Part shown: in pieces, positions 10,440-20,575 of the stretch
How the letters are laid out: each line of letters opens with the position of its first letter
Numbering within the stretch: position 1 is the stretch's first letter
From: Sporosarcina luteola
GTDB taxonomy: Bacteria > Bacillota > Bacilli > Bacillales_A > Planococcaceae
Direction of reading: 5' to 3'
Length of the DNA stretch: 64,000 nt
NCBI RefSeq assembly: GCF_007991495.1
Contig: NZ_BJYL01000007.1
Location: forward strand, 1-64,000
Notes under the pieces: model-generated
Databases searched by the model: none
Told to the model about the DNA's origin: nothing
Seen by the model: only the letters and a program-made list of their open reading frames with translations
Program-made: the position numbers and the translations under genes

Positions 10440-11196
10440 GTATGGTCCTTTAAAAGGAGAGACCGTTATTTTCACGGGGACGGCGAAATCGCTGGAAGTT
10501 TTCGATCTCGTTAAGCAATATGGAGGTGTCCCTCTCTCCATCCCGCTGATCCAAGTGAAAGAAATTAAAGATTCAACTGATGAAGTTAAGCTGAAAACTT
10601 GTGGAGACTTTGATTGGTTAATCTTTACGAGTCAAAGCGCGGTGAAAGCTTTTCATTCTAAAATGGATTATTTCAATGTCTCAGTAATTGATATTCCGTC
10701 TAAAATTGCCGCTGTCGGAACCCAGACAGCCGCAGCACTCGAGAAAATCGGATTCACGGTTAAATTTATCCCTTCTGTTTTTAGTGCAGATGTATTTGTA
10801 AAGCAATTCAAGCCTGTGGAAAGCAAAGAAATGAAAGTTCTATTCTTGAAAGGATCTCTCGCGGGTAGCATTATCCGCGAAGAATTACCATTTCATGTGG
10901 AAGAATGGACAATATATGAGACAGGTGCTAAACATGATTCAATTGAATCTCTAGTTGATATAGTGAAGACTACAGAAAAATGCAGTGTCCTATTTGCCAG
11001 TCCTTCTGCTGTCCGTGTTTTTAAAGAAAGTGCGGTGCCTGTTATCGGTTGGGAAGGTTATACAATCGGTGCAATAGGGCATGTCACTGAAAAGGCGCTG
11101 CTTGAAGCAGGGGCAAAAGTAGATGTGAAACCCGAAATTTATACGCTGAAGGAACTCGTCGAATCTTTGGCGAGAAGAAAGGATGAATTCCAATGA
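10432..11196 (+). CDS. hemD: Uroporphyrinogen-III synthase
   Basis: HemD closes and isomerises hydroxymethylbilane to uroporphyrinogen III. The family is poorly conserved, and this 254-residue protein is recognised by weak signatures and by context. These are the VIFTGTA start, a [13 protein letters not shown] segment (about residues 63-75), a [14 protein letters not shown] segment (about 94-107), and a C-terminal [16 protein letters not shown] segment (about 205-220). It overlaps hemC by eight bases and hemB by four, inside the hem operon. The length is typical. Confidence 0.92.
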   Translation: MPEYGPLKGETVIFTGTAKSLEVFDLVKQYGGVPLSIPLIQVKEIKDSTDEVKLKTCGDFDWLIFTSQSAVKAFHSKMDYFNVSVIDIPSKIAAVGTQTAAALEKIGFTVKFIPSVFSADVFVKQFKPVESKEMKVLFLKGSLAGSIIREELPFHVEEWTIYETGAKHDSIESLVDIVKTTEKCSVLFASPSAVRVFKESAVPVIGWEGYTIGAIGHVTEKALLEAGAKVDVKPEIYTLKELVESLARRKDEFQ

Positions 11197-12173
11197 CCCA
11201 ATTACAATTCCGACGTAATCGCCGCTTGCGCAATTCAACTACTTTGCGTTCGATGGTTAGGGAAACTATTTTACAAAAAGAGGATTTCATTTATCCCATT
11301 TTCGTGATCGAAGGAGAAAATGTGAAAAATGAGATTAGCTCAATGCCCGGTATTTATCAATTCTCGCTTGACCGTTTAATGGAGGAAGTGGATGAAGTCG
11401 TTTCACTAGGAATCCCTTCCGTCATCCTTTTCGGTATCCCGGCAGAGAAAGATGATGTCGGTACTGGCGCATATGATAACGAAGGAATCGTTCAACTTGC
11501 TACAAGGTTGATCAAAGAAAAGCATCCTGAGCTTGTCGTCATTGCGGACACTTGCCTATGTGAATATACCGACCATGGACATTGTGGGGTCGTTCATGGC
11601 GATAAAGTATTGAATGATCCTTCGCTCGAATTATTGGCGAAAACTGCAGTGAGTCAAGCGGCGGCAGGAGCAGATATTATTGCGCCTTCCAATATGATGG
11701 ACGGTTTTGTCATCGCCATCCGCGAAGCATTGGATGCTGCAGGTTTTGAAGATATCCCGATCATGTCATACGCGGTGAAATATGCTTCCGCATACTACGG
11801 ACCATTCCGCGATGCAGCAGACTCGGCTCCTCAGTTCGGGGACCGTAAGACGTATCAGATGGACCCTGCTAACCGGATGGAAGCAATGCGCGAAGCGGAA
11901 TCCGATGTCATGGAAGGAGCCGATTTCCTCATTGTTAAACCGGCATTGTCTTATTTGGACATTATGCGTGATGTAAAAAATAATGTATTGCTTCCTGTCG
12001 TTGCTTATAATGTCAGCGGGGAATATTCCATGGTGAAAGCCGCCGCACAAAATGGCTGGATCAATGAGAAGGAAATCGTTTTGGAAACTTTGACAAGTAT
12101 GAAACGCGCAGGCGCGGATCTGATCATGACATACCATGCAAAAGACGCAGCGCGTTGGCTGGAGGGGAAATAA
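11193..12173 (+). CDS. hemB: Porphobilinogen synthase (delta-aminolevulinic acid dehydratase)
   Basis: HemB condenses two 5-aminolevulinate molecules to porphobilinogen. In the 326-residue product the two active-site lysines lie in [15 protein letters not shown] (near residue 195) and in [10 protein letters not shown] (near 250). A Cys-rich metal-binding segment, [14 protein letters not shown], lies near residue 120, as in zinc-dependent enzymes. The N-terminal RRLRN segment is family-typical. The ATG overlaps the hemD stop by four bases, and the next gene starts immediately after the HemB stop codon. The length is normal. Confidence 0.97.
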   Translation: MTQLQFRRNRRLRNSTTLRSMVRETILQKEDFIYPIFVIEGENVKNEISSMPGIYQFSLDRLMEEVDEVVSLGIPSVILFGIPAEKDDVGTGAYDNEGIVQLATRLIKEKHPELVVIADTCLCEYTDHGHCGVVHGDKVLNDPSLELLAKTAVSQAAAGADIIAPSNMMDGFVIAIREALDAAGFEDIPIMSYAVKYASAYYGPFRDAADSAPQFGDRKTYQMDPANRMEAMREAESDVMEGADFLIVKPALSYLDIMRDVKNNVLLPVVAYNVSGEYSMVKAAAQNGWINEKEIVLETLTSMKRAGADLIMTYHAKDAARWLEGK

Positions 12174-13466
12174 TTGGGAAAAAGTTATGAGAAGTCCAAG
12201 CAAGCATTTGCCGAAGCCGTCAATTTATTGCCTGGGGGTGTTAACTCACCAGTACGGGCATTCAAATCAGTTAATATGGATCCGATCTTCATGGCAAGCG
12301 GAAAAGGGCCGATGATTACCGATATCGACGGCAATGAATACATTGACTACGTCCTATCTTGGGGACCTCTTATTTTAGGGCATACCGATCCAGAAGTTGT
12401 AGCGGCCATCAAAAACGTTGCTGAAACAGGTACAAGCTTCGGAGCGCCTACACTGTTAGAAAATGAATTGGCGAAGATTGTTATTGAGCGTGTTCCTTCC
12501 ATCGAGGTTGTCCGTATGGTCTCTTCTGGGACCGAAGCGACAATGAGCGCGTTGCGTCTAGCTCGTGGATATACGGGACGCAATAAAATCTTGAAGTTCG
12601 AAGGGTGCTACCACGGTCATGGCGATTCGTTGTTAATTAAAGCCGGTTCAGGCGTCGCTACACTCGGTCTGCCGGATAGCCCGGGAGTTCCTGAAGGGAT
12701 TGCGAAGAACACGATTACAGTACCTTATAACGATCTTGAAGGTGTTAAACTAGCGTTTGAACAATTTGGTGATGATTTGGCGGGTGTAATCGTTGAACCC
12801 GTTGCCGGCAATATGGGCGTCGTCCCACCAGAACCAGGATTCCTTGAAGGATTGCGCGAATTGACCGAGAAAAATGGCACATTACTCATTTTTGATGAAG
12901 TAATGACTGGATTCCGTGTCGATTACAACTGTGCGCAAGGGTATTTCGGAATCACACCTGACCTCACTTGCCTTGGCAAAGTAATCGGTGGCGGTCTTCC
13001 TGTTGGAGCATACGGCGGCAAGCGGGAAATAATGGAGAACATTGCACCGGCAGGAACTGTGTATCAAGCAGGTACGTTGTCCGGAAATCCGTTAGCGATG
13101 ACTGCGGGCATTGCGACTTTGTCGAAATTGACGCCTGCTTCATATGATTATTTCAAGAAGTTGGGCGACCAGTTGGAAGCTGGTTTCCGTGAAGCAGCAG
13201 AGAAATATAATATTCCTCATACTGTGAACCGTGCCGGCTCCATGATCGGCTTCTTCTTTACAAATGAAAAAGTGCTTAATTATGATAAAGCAAAAACAGC
13301 GGACCTGGAATTGTTTGCGGAATACTACCGCTTAATGGCAGAAGAAGGGATTTTCCTTCCGCCGTCCCAATTCGAAGGCATGTTTCTTTCGACTTCCCAT
13401 ACGGAAGAGCATATTGAAAAGACCGTTCAAGCTTTCCATCGCGTGTTCGCAAAGCTCGCGCGATGA
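12174..13466 (+). CDS. hemL: Glutamate-1-semialdehyde 2,1-aminomutase
   Basis: HemL converts glutamate-1-semialdehyde to 5-aminolevulinate with pyridoxal phosphate. The 430-residue product shows [12 protein letters not shown] at the N terminus, [11 protein letters not shown] (near residue 122), FDEVMTGFR (near 241), and the PLP-binding Lys in [15 protein letters not shown] (near 267). The start is TTG at 12174, directly abutting the hemB stop; GGAGGGGAAA lies just upstream inside hemB. It is the last gene of the hem operon and is followed by a terminator-like hairpin. Confidence 0.97.
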   Translation: MGKSYEKSKQAFAEAVNLLPGGVNSPVRAFKSVNMDPIFMASGKGPMITDIDGNEYIDYVLSWGPLILGHTDPEVVAAIKNVAETGTSFGAPTLLENELAKIVIERVPSIEVVRMVSSGTEATMSALRLARGYTGRNKILKFEGCYHGHGDSLLIKAGSGVATLGLPDSPGVPEGIAKNTITVPYNDLEGVKLAFEQFGDDLAGVIVEPVAGNMGVVPPEPGFLEGLRELTEKNGTLLIFDEVMTGFRVDYNCAQGYFGITPDLTCLGKVIGGGLPVGAYGGKREIMENIAPAGTVYQAGTLSGNPLAMTAGIATLSKLTPASYDYFKKLGDQLEAGFREAAEKYNIPHTVNRAGSMIGFFFTNEKVLNYDKAKTADLELFAEYYRLMAEEGIFLPPSQFEGMFLSTSHTEEHIEKTVQAFHRVFAKLAR

Positions 13467-13475
13467 ATTCCTGTT

Positions 13476-13514
13476 CCATCCATTGTCGCATTGCCGATGA
13501 TGGGTGGTTTTTTT
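13476..13514 (+). terminator. Probable terminator after the hem operon
   Basis: CCATCCAT at 13476-13483 pairs, with G-U wobbles, with ATGGGTGG ending at 13507. A run of seven T follows. The stem is moderate. Confidence 0.6.
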
Positions 13515-13621
13515 ACATTGCACGGATAATCAATGAGCTTCCCTAAATAACGGCTATTCCTTCTACCCCTCACGCTAGCTGCATACAATGGCAAGTGAAT
13601 GAGATAAGGAGGGAACGTGAA

Positions 13622-14308
13622 TTGAAGAATTTACAATGGAAAATGGAAGAGACATTTTATTTCCCGACGAACATAGGGGTTCCGTCAGATGGCAGTGCTG
13701 TAAAAGTGAAAGCTGGTTTTACAGAAAAGCGCTCAGATGACTCTGTGCGGTTGAATGGCATTTACCATATCGCGGCCCAAGTGACTTTTGATGAAGGGGA
13801 GCGAACTGAAGAGCTGCCTGAAGAAGTCGTGTATGTCGATGATGTGGAGTTGGATGGACGTTCGGGATATTTTGAATATGCTGTTCCGCTTCACGTCGAT
13901 TTGCCTCCGGAAGTTGAGCAGCCTTTGCATATTGAGACGACAGATGTACGGGCAACCGCAGACGGGAACGGAGCGTTGACAGTTGCTTGGTATGTCAATT
14001 GCTCGTATTCAGATGCCTCATCCGGAGAGCTTGCTGTTAAAGAAGTGGTGGAAGAAAAGCAAGACACAGCGACCGCGGAACTGCCGCCGCAAGAGAAAAC
14101 CGATGTAGCGCAAAAACAGGAGTTCCTGCAAGCGACCGCAGAGCATGTCCATGAGGAGACAGTTGCAATGCATGACAGCAGCTCATGGAATGATCATGAT
14201 GATATACTGTCATACATTGCGGGGTTGCCGGATGAGTGGACAACGACGAGTTTCCGTTCAAATGATGTTTTTGTAAAGCAGGAAAGCTATTCCACAGAGG
14301 AGGCATAA
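13622..14308 (+). CDS. spoVID: SpoVID-like spore coat morphogenetic protein without a LysM domain
   Basis: SpoVID helps encase the forespore with coat proteins, bridging SpoIVA and SafA. This assignment rests on position (between hemL and valS, as in B. subtilis) and on an N-terminal beta-rich domain of about 130 residues. That domain starts with FYFPTNIGVP and contains the HIAAQVTF and FEYAVPLHVDLP segments expected of the SpoVID/SPOCS-type fold. The product is 228 residues. B. subtilis SpoVID is over twice as long and ends in a LysM domain, which is not encoded here or just downstream. The C-terminal part is acidic and ends near LSYIAGLPDEW. The start is TTG at 13622, nine bases after AAGGAGG at 13606-13612. 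Its 3' end is overlapped by an antisense gene. Confidence 0.65.
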   Translation: MKNLQWKMEETFYFPTNIGVPSDGSAVKVKAGFTEKRSDDSVRLNGIYHIAAQVTFDEGERTEELPEEVVYVDDVELDGRSGYFEYAVPLHVDLPPEVEQPLHIETTDVRATADGNGALTVAWYVNCSYSDASSGELAVKEVVEEKQDTATAELPPQEKTDVAQKQEFLQATAEHVHEETVAMHDSSSWNDHDDILSYIAGLPDEWTTTSFRSNDVFVKQESYSTEEA

Positions 14309-14449
14309 TAGCAGGAAATCACCTGTGGTAGGGACAATCAAAAGCCTTAGCAACTGGAAGACACAGATCGGTATGATGATGGTTTTACAATAAAACCTGG
14401 TCTTTCTTAACCAAGGCGGCAATAAATAAGGGTTGTATCCTTTTCTCAT
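14258..14449 (-). CDS. Small two-pass membrane protein, unknown function
   Basis: I do not recognise a characterised family. The predicted product is 63 residues: a short charged start with YLLPPWLRK, then two hydrophobic stretches (about residues 20-34 and 40-60) separated by a short VPTTGD loop. The ATG at 14449 is preceded on the minus strand by AAAGGAAG with six-base spacing, a good ribosome-binding site. An in-frame start 16 codons earlier has none. The last 51 bases run antisense to the end of the spoVID-like gene, and its upstream region overlaps the valS promoter. The clean binding site and membrane pattern argue it is real; short length keeps confidence moderate. Confidence 0.55.
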   Translation of the reverse strand: MRKGYNPYLLPPWLRKTRFYCKTIIIPICVFQLLRLLIVPTTGDFLLLCLLCGIAFLLYKNII

Positions 14450-14472
14450 ACTAACTTCCTTTCGTAATATAC

Positions 14473-14519
14473 TTGACGAAATCTCCTTGAGTAGCATACA
14501 ATGTTGATAACTATATAAT
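14473..14519 (+). promoter_or_regulatory. Candidate promoter(s) of the valS T-box transcript
   Basis: TTGACG at 14473-14478 and TACAAT at 14497-14502 are 18 bases apart. A second -10-like TATAAT lies at 14514-14519. Either would start transcription at or just before the T-box leader. The same stretch is the upstream region of the minus-strand small gene. Confidence 0.55.
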
Positions 14520-14524
14520 GATGC

Positions 14525-14757
14525 ATTGATCGGGAGAGTACGCGATTTTCATTTATCCAAGAGAGGGCGCCATTGCTGGGAGGGCCTATAAATGTATTGC
14601 AGAAAGTCACCCGTGAGCAGTTTCCGTGAAATGTAAGTAGCGGAAGCCGGTTTGAAACCGTTATTTGTTATTGAGGCACATACGTAATTTGTATGTGCGA
14701 ATAAAGGTGGTACCACGGATAACTCCTTCGTCCTTTTTGACGAACGGAGTTTTTTTG
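14525..14757 (+). promoter_or_regulatory. T-box riboswitch controlling valS
   Basis: The leader shows the T-box sequence AAAGGTGGTACCACG at 14703-14717, an AGTA motif near 14536, a GAGAGGGCG stem I bulge region near 14562, and a specifier-loop-like GAAAGTCACC at 14602-14611. GTC at 14606-14608 is a valine codon followed by A, matching the downstream gene. The UGGU in the T-box bulge can pair with an ACCA acceptor end. Uncharged tRNA(Val) should stabilise the antiterminator and switch on valS. Confidence 0.93.
14721..14756 (+). terminator. Regulated terminator of the valS T-box
   Basis: AACTCC at 14721-14726 and CGTC pair with GACG and GGAGTT at 14739-14751, followed by a T run. The 5' arm lies just after the T-box core, so it competes with antiterminator formation. 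Confidence 0.9.
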
Positions 14758-14809
14758 TATTCACTTTTATTCCGAAAGCTTTATGTGCAACTAAAGAGGA
14801 GGAGTTCGT

Positions 14810-17455
14810 ATGTCAACAGAAAACATGTCAATGCCGACGAAATATGAGCCGCAGTCGATTGAAGCGGGCCGTTACGAATGGTGGCTGAAAGGGAAATACT
14901 TTGAAGCTCAGCCGGAAAGCGGGAAAGAACCTTATACAATCGTCATTCCACCGCCGAATGTTACGGGCAAGCTTCACTTAGGCCATGCTTGGGATACGAC
15001 ATTGCAAGATATTCTCATCCGGATGAAGAGGATGCAAGGCTATGATGCATTATGGCTTCCTGGAATGGACCATGCCGGAATCGCGACACAAGCGAAAGTG
15101 GAAGAAAAGCTTCGTGCGGATGGAAAGACCCGTTATGATCTTGGCCGCGAAAAATTCCTAGAGGAAACATGGAAATGGAAAGGTGAATATGCTGGCCATA
15201 TCCGCGCACAATGGGCTAAATTAGGTCTCGCACTTGATTATTCAAGAGAACGGTTCACGTTGGATGAAGGATTATCGAAAGCGGTCCGTGAAGTTTTCGT
15301 AAAACTTTATGAAAAAGGCTTCATTTACCGCGGTGAGTACATTATCAACTGGGATCCTGCTACGAAGACGGCTTTATCAGACATCGAAGTTATCCATAAA
15401 GATGTTCAGGGTGCATTCTATCATATGCGCTATCCACTGGCGGACGGAACGGGCAGCATTGAAATTGCGACGACACGCCCCGAGACAATGCTAGGGGATA
15501 CAGCAGTAGCTGTACATCCTGAAGACGATCGCTATAAGCATTTGATCGGCAAAATGGTTAAATTGCCAATCGTCGGTCGTGAAATTCCAATCGTTGCGGA
15601 TGATTATGTCGATATGGAATTCGGTAGCGGAGCTGTGAAGATTACGCCTGCACATGACCCGAACGACTTTGAAATCGGCAACCGTCATGACTTGCCTCGC
15701 GTTCTTGTTATGAATGAAGACGGCAGCATGAATAAGCTTGCTGGCAAGTATGAAGGAATGGACCGTTTCGAGTGCCGGAAAGCAATCGTCAAAGATTTGC
15801 AGGATATGGATGTTTTATTCAAAATCGAAGATCATTTGCATTCTGTTGGGCATTCCGAACGTAGTGGAGCAGTCGTTGAGCCGTATTTATCCACACAATG
15901 GTTCGTTAAAATGGCGCCGTTAGCTCAGGAAGCGATCAAACTTCAGCAAAGGGAAGGAAAAGTCAACTTCGTTCCGGAACGTTTCGAAAAGACGTATTTA
16001 AACTGGATGGAAAACATTCATGACTGGTGTATTTCACGTCAGCTTTGGTGGGGCCACCGGATTCCTGCCTGGTACCATAAAGAAACTGGCGAGATTTACG
16101 TAGGGCACGAAGCGCCGGAGAATATCGATAATTGGAAGCAGGAAGAAGACGTACTTGACACATGGTTTTCATCTGCGTTATGGCCGTTTTCAACTATGGG
16201 CTGGCCGGATCTTGATAACGAAGAGTTCAAACGCTATTACCCAACAGATGCTCTTGTTACAGGATATGACATTATCTTCTTCTGGGTTTCCCGAATGATT
16301 TTCCAAGGTATTGAATTTACGGATCAACGTCCGTTCAAAGATGTTCTCATCCACGGTCTCGTCCGTGCAGAAGATGGACGGAAGATGTCGAAGTCGCTAG
16401 GCAACGGAATTGACCCGATGGAAGTCATTGATAAATACGGCGCGGATGCGTTGCGCTACTTCCTGGCAACAGGTTCATCTCCAGGGCAGGACCTTCGTTA
16501 TTCAACTGAAAAAGTTGAAGCAATCTGGAACTTTGCGAATAAAATCTGGAACGCATCCCGCTTTGCTTTAATGAATATGGACGGGATGACGATTGATGAA
16601 ATCGATCTTTCAGGTGAAAAGTCTGTAGCAGACGCTTGGATTTTAACGCGGTTGAATGAAACGATCGAACAAGTGACGAAGCTCTCCGATAAATACGAGT
16701 TCGGCGAAGTTGGCCGTGCATTATATAATTTCATTTGGGATGACTTCTGCGACTGGTATATCGAAATGGCGAAACTGCCATTGTATGGTGAAGACGAAGC
16801 GGCGAAGAAGACGACACGTTCGGTTCTCGCTTACGTTCTCGACAACACGATGCGCCTGTTGCATCCATTAATGCCTTTCATTACAGAAGAGATTTGGCAA
16901 AACCTTCCACATGAAGGCGAGTCAATCACAGTGGCGGCTTGGCCGGTAGCAGATGCTTCTTTGACGGATTCTGCAAAAGCATCGGACATGAAGCTGCTCG
17001 TCGACCTCATCCATGCAGTTCGTAATATTCGTGCGGAAGTGAATACGCCGATGAGCAAAAAAGTACCGCTCTATATCGCTGCAAAAGATGAAGCGACCGT
17101 TTCCGTATTGGAAGCAAATCGCAATTACATCGAACGTTTCTGCAATCCGGAGACACTTGAAATCGGCGTCGGCATTTCAGCGCCAGGCAAATCGATGTCA
17201 GCTGTCATTACGGGAGCTGAACTATTCTTGCCGTTAGAAGGATTGCTCAATCTAGACGAAGAGATCGAGCGATTGAAGAAGGAACTGGCGAAATGGGAAG
17301 GCGAAGTGAAACGCGTTCAAGGAAAGCTTTCCAACGAGCGGTTCGTTTCAAAAGCTCCAGAAGCAGTCGTTGAAGAGGAACGCGCAAAAGAGAAGGATTA
17401 CTTGGAGAAGAAGGCAGCGGTAGAGCGCCGGATTGAAGAGTTGAAAGAGATTTAA
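14810..17455 (+). CDS. valS: Valyl-tRNA synthetase
   Basis: ValS charges tRNA(Val) and edits threonyl-tRNA errors. The 881-residue class I enzyme has the HIGH-type motif in [13 protein letters not shown] (near residue 50), the inserted CP1 editing domain (about 190-340, with [12 protein letters not shown]), and KMSKS in [11 protein letters not shown] (near 527). It also has an anticodon-binding helical domain and a C-terminal coiled coil rich in Lys and Glu (about 815-881). The ATG at 14810 follows AGGAGGAG. It is controlled by the upstream T-box and ends at a strong terminator. The length is almost identical to the B. subtilis enzyme. Confidence 0.98.
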   Translation: MSTENMSMPTKYEPQSIEAGRYEWWLKGKYFEAQPESGKEPYTIVIPPPNVTGKLHLGHAWDTTLQDILIRMKRMQGYDALWLPGMDHAGIATQAKVEEKLRADGKTRYDLGREKFLEETWKWKGEYAGHIRAQWAKLGLALDYSRERFTLDEGLSKAVREVFVKLYEKGFIYRGEYIINWDPATKTALSDIEVIHKDVQGAFYHMRYPLADGTGSIEIATTRPETMLGDTAVAVHPEDDRYKHLIGKMVKLPIVGREIPIVADDYVDMEFGSGAVKITPAHDPNDFEIGNRHDLPRVLVMNEDGSMNKLAGKYEGMDRFECRKAIVKDLQDMDVLFKIEDHLHSVGHSERSGAVVEPYLSTQWFVKMAPLAQEAIKLQQREGKVNFVPERFEKTYLNWMENIHDWCISRQLWWGHRIPAWYHKETGEIYVGHEAPENIDNWKQEEDVLDTWFSSALWPFSTMGWPDLDNEEFKRYYPTDALVTGYDIIFFWVSRMIFQGIEFTDQRPFKDVLIHGLVRAEDGRKMSKSLGNGIDPMEVIDKYGADALRYFLATGSSPGQDLRYSTEKVEAIWNFANKIWNASRFALMNMDGMTIDEIDLSGEKSVADAWILTRLNETIEQVTKLSDKYEFGEVGRALYNFIWDDFCDWYIEMAKLPLYGEDEAAKKTTRSVLAYVLDNTMRLLHPLMPFITEEIWQNLPHEGESITVAAWPVADASLTDSAKASDMKLLVDLIHAVRNIRAEVNTPMSKKVPLYIAAKDEATVSVLEANRNYIERFCNPETLEIGVGISAPGKSMSAVITGAELFLPLEGLLNLDEEIERLKKELAKWEGEVKRVQGKLSNERFVSKAPEAVVEEERAKEKDYLEKKAAVERRIEELKEI

Positions 17456-17467
17456 GTTGAAGAAAAA

Positions 17468-17505
17468 AGTTGGCCCTCCGTTTGCGGGAGGCCAACTCTT
17501 TTTTT
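17468..17505 (+). terminator. Terminator after valS
   Basis: AGTTGGCC at 17468-17475 with CTCCG pairs with CGGGAG and GCCAACT ending at 17497, followed by a T run. It lies 12 bases after the stop codon. Confidence 0.9.
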
Positions 17506-17558
17506 ATGGTACGCTCATTTATTCTGCGAACGGCTCATTAAATTGCACAACGGCTCGT

Positions 17559-18353
17559 TTAATCTAATAAATTTCTTTTGATAAATACCATCAGTTTCTC
17601 CGCAATAGAAAAATCATGTGTCGCATACAGTGATCGAGCGCCGACGGGGTCTTCGATTTCATTCAACATCCAACCGCCGTCTGGCAATAAAAGAAAGTCG
17701 ATGCCAATATAATCACTTTTCAGCGCTCGTGCTATCTTGTGAACCTCTTTTTCCTGCCAAGACGAAAGCGTGTATTTCTCCACTGAACCGCCGAGAGAAA
17801 AATTCGACTTAAAGGATTCATTCCCGATCCGCTTCACAGCTCCTAGTACTTCCTCGCCAAGCATGAACACCCGAACGTCCGTTGAACCGGATTCTATGTA
17901 GGGCTGGGCAATCAAACCTCTTCCAGCAAACCGCTTGAAAAACTGCTCAGCTTCCACAGCTGTTTGGCATAGAAACACTTCATTGCCGCCATGTCCATCA
18001 ATTGTTTTTAAAACAATGGGGTAGGAGGGAATATCCCGAATAGACTTTACCCATTTAGTTGGAACAACGGAAATCCCTAACAAAGTGGCAAGTTCAAAAG
18101 TCCGCAATTTATCATTCGTGATTTTATTGACTTCCGAACGATTGAATATCCGGTATCCCTCTGACTCCCATTTTTGTGAAAGCGCCGCATTGCGGTGGCG
18201 GAATAAAATGAAATCCGCAACATCATCCGGTTCTTCCTCATCTACCAGCAATGTTAGTGTAATATCCAACTTTGCCGCCTGCTCCATTAAATCATCAATG
18301 AAGCCCCGATTACGCTCCGCTTCCTCTGATGAATAATAAACATGCCCTTTCAT
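17559..18353 (-). CDS. RimK-type ATP-grasp ligase-like protein (downstream of pair)
   Basis: ATP-grasp enzymes join a carboxylate, activated as acyl phosphate, to an amine. The 264-residue product has the central ATP-grasp pattern: IVLKTIDGHGGNEVFL (about residues 131-146) as the glycine-rich nucleotide loop, and a C-terminal metal-binding LNEIEDPVGARSLY (about 228-241). The N-terminal pre-grasp domain is short. It overlaps the upstream ligase gene by four bases, so both are made together, divergent from folC and convergent with valS. The substrate is unknown; glutamate or peptide ligation is possible by analogy with RimK/LysX relatives. I cannot assign a gene name. Confidence 0.75.
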   Translation of the reverse strand: MKGHVYYSSEEAERNRGFIDDLMEQAAKLDITLTLLVDEEEPDDVADFILFRHRNAALSQKWESEGYRIFNRSEVNKITNDKLRTFELATLLGISVVPTKWVKSIRDIPSYPIVLKTIDGHGGNEVFLCQTAVEAEQFFKRFAGRGLIAQPYIESGSTDVRVFMLGEEVLGAVKRIGNESFKSNFSLGGSVEKYTLSSWQEKEVHKIARALKSDYIGIDFLLLPDGGWMLNEIEDPVGARSLYATHDFSIAEKLMVFIKRNLLD

Positions 18354-19216
18354 GCCAATTCACCTAAAATATACTCGATCATCTTGTCGGCAACATTAAT
18401 GCCGGTTACATTGTAAATATTTCGGATATGTGCGGCTGCATTTACTTCGCAGACGAGCGGCATTTCATTGTCGCCGTACAATAGATCGACACCCGCAAAT
18501 TCTGCACCGACTGCTTCGGCAGCGCGGATTGCCAATTCCTTTTGTTCTTCTGTTAACTCGATCACGCTTGCCACGCCGCCATTCGTAATATTCGCCCGGA
18601 AATCCGTCTCAGATGAGCGATACATGGCAGCGACAATTTCTCCACCAACGATATTTACGCGAATATCCCGTCCCCGGCTCGTTTCAATGAACTGTTGGAA
18701 CACATAATCGACACCGCGAAGTTCATCCACTTTCGCATAGAAATCCTCTTCCGTTTCAATTAAATAAACCTTCATGCCAAATGAACCGTGTCCTTCTTTA
18801 ATAATCATAGGTAGCCCTAGCTTCTCTAGAACTTTTTCATAATACCCTGATTCCGCAATCGTGAATTTTGGATAGACTTTAGGTGCGATAATCGTTTGTG
18901 GCATTGCAATATTCTTCTTCGCAAGCTGTATATACTGTTTCGCTTTATTATCACAAGTCTCGATCACTTCCGGGTCATTGAAAACCGGAATGCCAACATT
19001 TTTTAGAAATGTTGCCAGAAGAATATCCTTGTCCAAAAATACGACAAAATCTGGACGGGCAGCTACCTCTTCATCCAATATCATCATCACTTCATAGTTT
19101 TTCTTCAGTTCCGCTTTCAGTCCGGCACGCTCTGCAGCTTCCTTTAATAAATCCGCTTGATCTCTAAATTTATCACTCGTTAAACTTCCATTATAAATGA
19201 CCCAACAACTTTTCAT
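18350..19216 (-). CDS. RimK-type ATP-grasp ligase-like protein (upstream of pair)
   Basis: The 288-residue product is a fuller ATP-grasp protein than its partner. It has an N-terminal pre-grasp Rossmann-like domain, a DNKAKQYIQLAKKNIAMPQT segment (about 108-127) typical of RimK/LysX enzymes, a nucleotide loop IIKEGHGSFGMKVYL (about 157-171), and the metal and acceptor-site segment CEVNAAAHIRNIYNVTGI (about 257-274). The start at 19216 has GGGGGAA directly upstream. It leads a two-gene minus-strand operon. The pair could add amino acids to a small molecule or protein, but nothing nearby identifies the acceptor. Confidence 0.78.
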   Translation of the reverse strand: MKSCWVIYNGSLTSDKFRDQADLLKEAAERAGLKAELKKNYEVMMILDEEVAARPDFVVFLDKDILLATFLKNVGIPVFNDPEVIETCDNKAKQYIQLAKKNIAMPQTIIAPKVYPKFTIAESGYYEKVLEKLGLPMIIKEGHGSFGMKVYLIETEEDFYAKVDELRGVDYVFQQFIETSRGRDIRVNIVGGEIVAAMYRSSETDFRANITNGGVASVIELTEEQKELAIRAAEAVGAEFAGVDLLYGDNEMPLVCEVNAAAHIRNIYNVTGINVADKMIEYILGELA

Positions 19217-19278
19217 ATCGTTCCCCCTGGCCGTGATATACTTTACCTATGCTGATTTTATCATAAGGAGTGAGTGTT

Positions 19279-20484
19279 TTGATTCCAAAATTTGACGAGT
19301 ATAAAGAACGGTTTGAACTATATAGTGATGATGTCATAAAACCCGGACTCGACAGCATCCGCGCGGCGCTAAAGAAAGTCGGGAACCCTGAAAAACACTT
19401 GCAGGTCATCCATGTGGCGGGAACAAATGGAAAAGGCTCCACAATCGCTTTCATGGAATCCATTTTGAAAGAACATGGATTTTCAACAGGAGTATTTTCT
19501 TCACCAGCATTGATCGATGTTCATGACCAAATCCGCATCAATGGAATCCCAATTAGCGGAGCGGAAATGGACAAGTCATTCATTCGTATGAAAGAGGCAG
19601 GGCTAAGCGGAATGCTTACTGACTTTGAGTTATTGACAGTTGCCGCATTTCTGACGTTCGAAAGGATTTTACCTGATTATATTCTCCTTGAATGTGGAAT
19701 GGGCGGCGAATTGGATAGTACGAATGTCGTAATACCACTCGTTTCGGTTATAACATCGATCGCGCTAGACCACGTCGGCTTTCTGGGTGATACGATCACA
19801 GAAATTACAGGACAAAAGGCTGGCATCATAAAAGAGAAGATGCCCGTTGTCACCGGCGTATTGCCTAAAGAAGCAGAAGTCGTTGTTCACTCGAAGGCAG
19901 CGGAAATGAACAGTGAATTATTCATCTATGGGAAGGACTTCAAGATGATTGGGGAAGTATTTGAAGGAGGCTTAAAAACCGTTATTCCTGATAGAAGAAT
20001 GAAGGGGCCACACCAGGCAATCAATGCAGCTGTCGCCATCGAAGCACTTTGGATAGCTGGTGTTTCACTAGAAGAAAAACATGTGGCGAAAGGTGTTGCG
20101 AATGCATCCTTGCTTTATCGCTTCCAAGAGATTGCGCCTGGCGTATTTGTGGATGGCGCGCATAATCCTGCAGCAGCCAAGATGCTAACTGAAACGATCC
20201 GAACGGAATTTCCTGGTGAAAAAGTAGATTTTGTCATAGGCATGTTGAATACAAAGGACATAAAGAAGACGCTTGATGAATTGATTCCCGTCGCTGCTTC
20301 CTTCACTTTCGTTACTTTTCCCCATCCCCAAGCAGCTACTGCTGAGGAATTAATGGCCAGTTGTCAGTATAATAGAAAAAAGATGACAAATGACAATGGT
20401 GATACTATAATACTAAGAGAAGGAAATGATAGGAAGAAAATAGTCGCAGGTTCACTTTATTTACTCAGTAGCCTTTTGAACTAA
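19279..20484 (+). CDS. folC: Folylpolyglutamate synthase / dihydrofolate synthase
   Basis: FolC adds glutamate to dihydropteroate and to folates using ATP, in the cytosol. The 401-residue product has the Mur-ligase-like P-loop HVAGTNGKGST (near residue 47), the DHVGFLGDTITEI segment (about 160) and a C-terminal domain with VDGAHNPAA (near 290). It is slightly shorter than B. subtilis FolC. The start is TTG at 19279 with AAGGAG at 19265-19270; a GTG at 19270 overlaps that site. In B. subtilis comC follows folC; here a whole pilus locus is inserted between folC and the comC/pilD homologue. Confidence 0.94.
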   Translation: MIPKFDEYKERFELYSDDVIKPGLDSIRAALKKVGNPEKHLQVIHVAGTNGKGSTIAFMESILKEHGFSTGVFSSPALIDVHDQIRINGIPISGAEMDKSFIRMKEAGLSGMLTDFELLTVAAFLTFERILPDYILLECGMGGELDSTNVVIPLVSVITSIALDHVGFLGDTITEITGQKAGIIKEKMPVVTGVLPKEAEVVVHSKAAEMNSELFIYGKDFKMIGEVFEGGLKTVIPDRRMKGPHQAINAAVAIEALWIAGVSLEEKHVAKGVANASLLYRFQEIAPGVFVDGAHNPAAAKMLTETIRTEFPGEKVDFVIGMLNTKDIKKTLDELIPVAASFTFVTFPHPQAATAEELMASCQYNRKKMTNDNGDTIILREGNDRKKIVAGSLYLLSSLLN

Positions 20485-20575
20485 CTAGGTATATGAATGG
20501 AAATTCATAAGTTGATTGAAACAATACTTTATCATTTCTCTTATTTCTGATATATTTTGTAAGGGGTGTATCTGG

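Noticed and set aside
13582-13589. CATACAAT resembling a sigma-E -10 before the spoVID-like gene
   Set aside because: No recognisable sigma-E -35 lies about 14 bases upstream, so the match may be chance.
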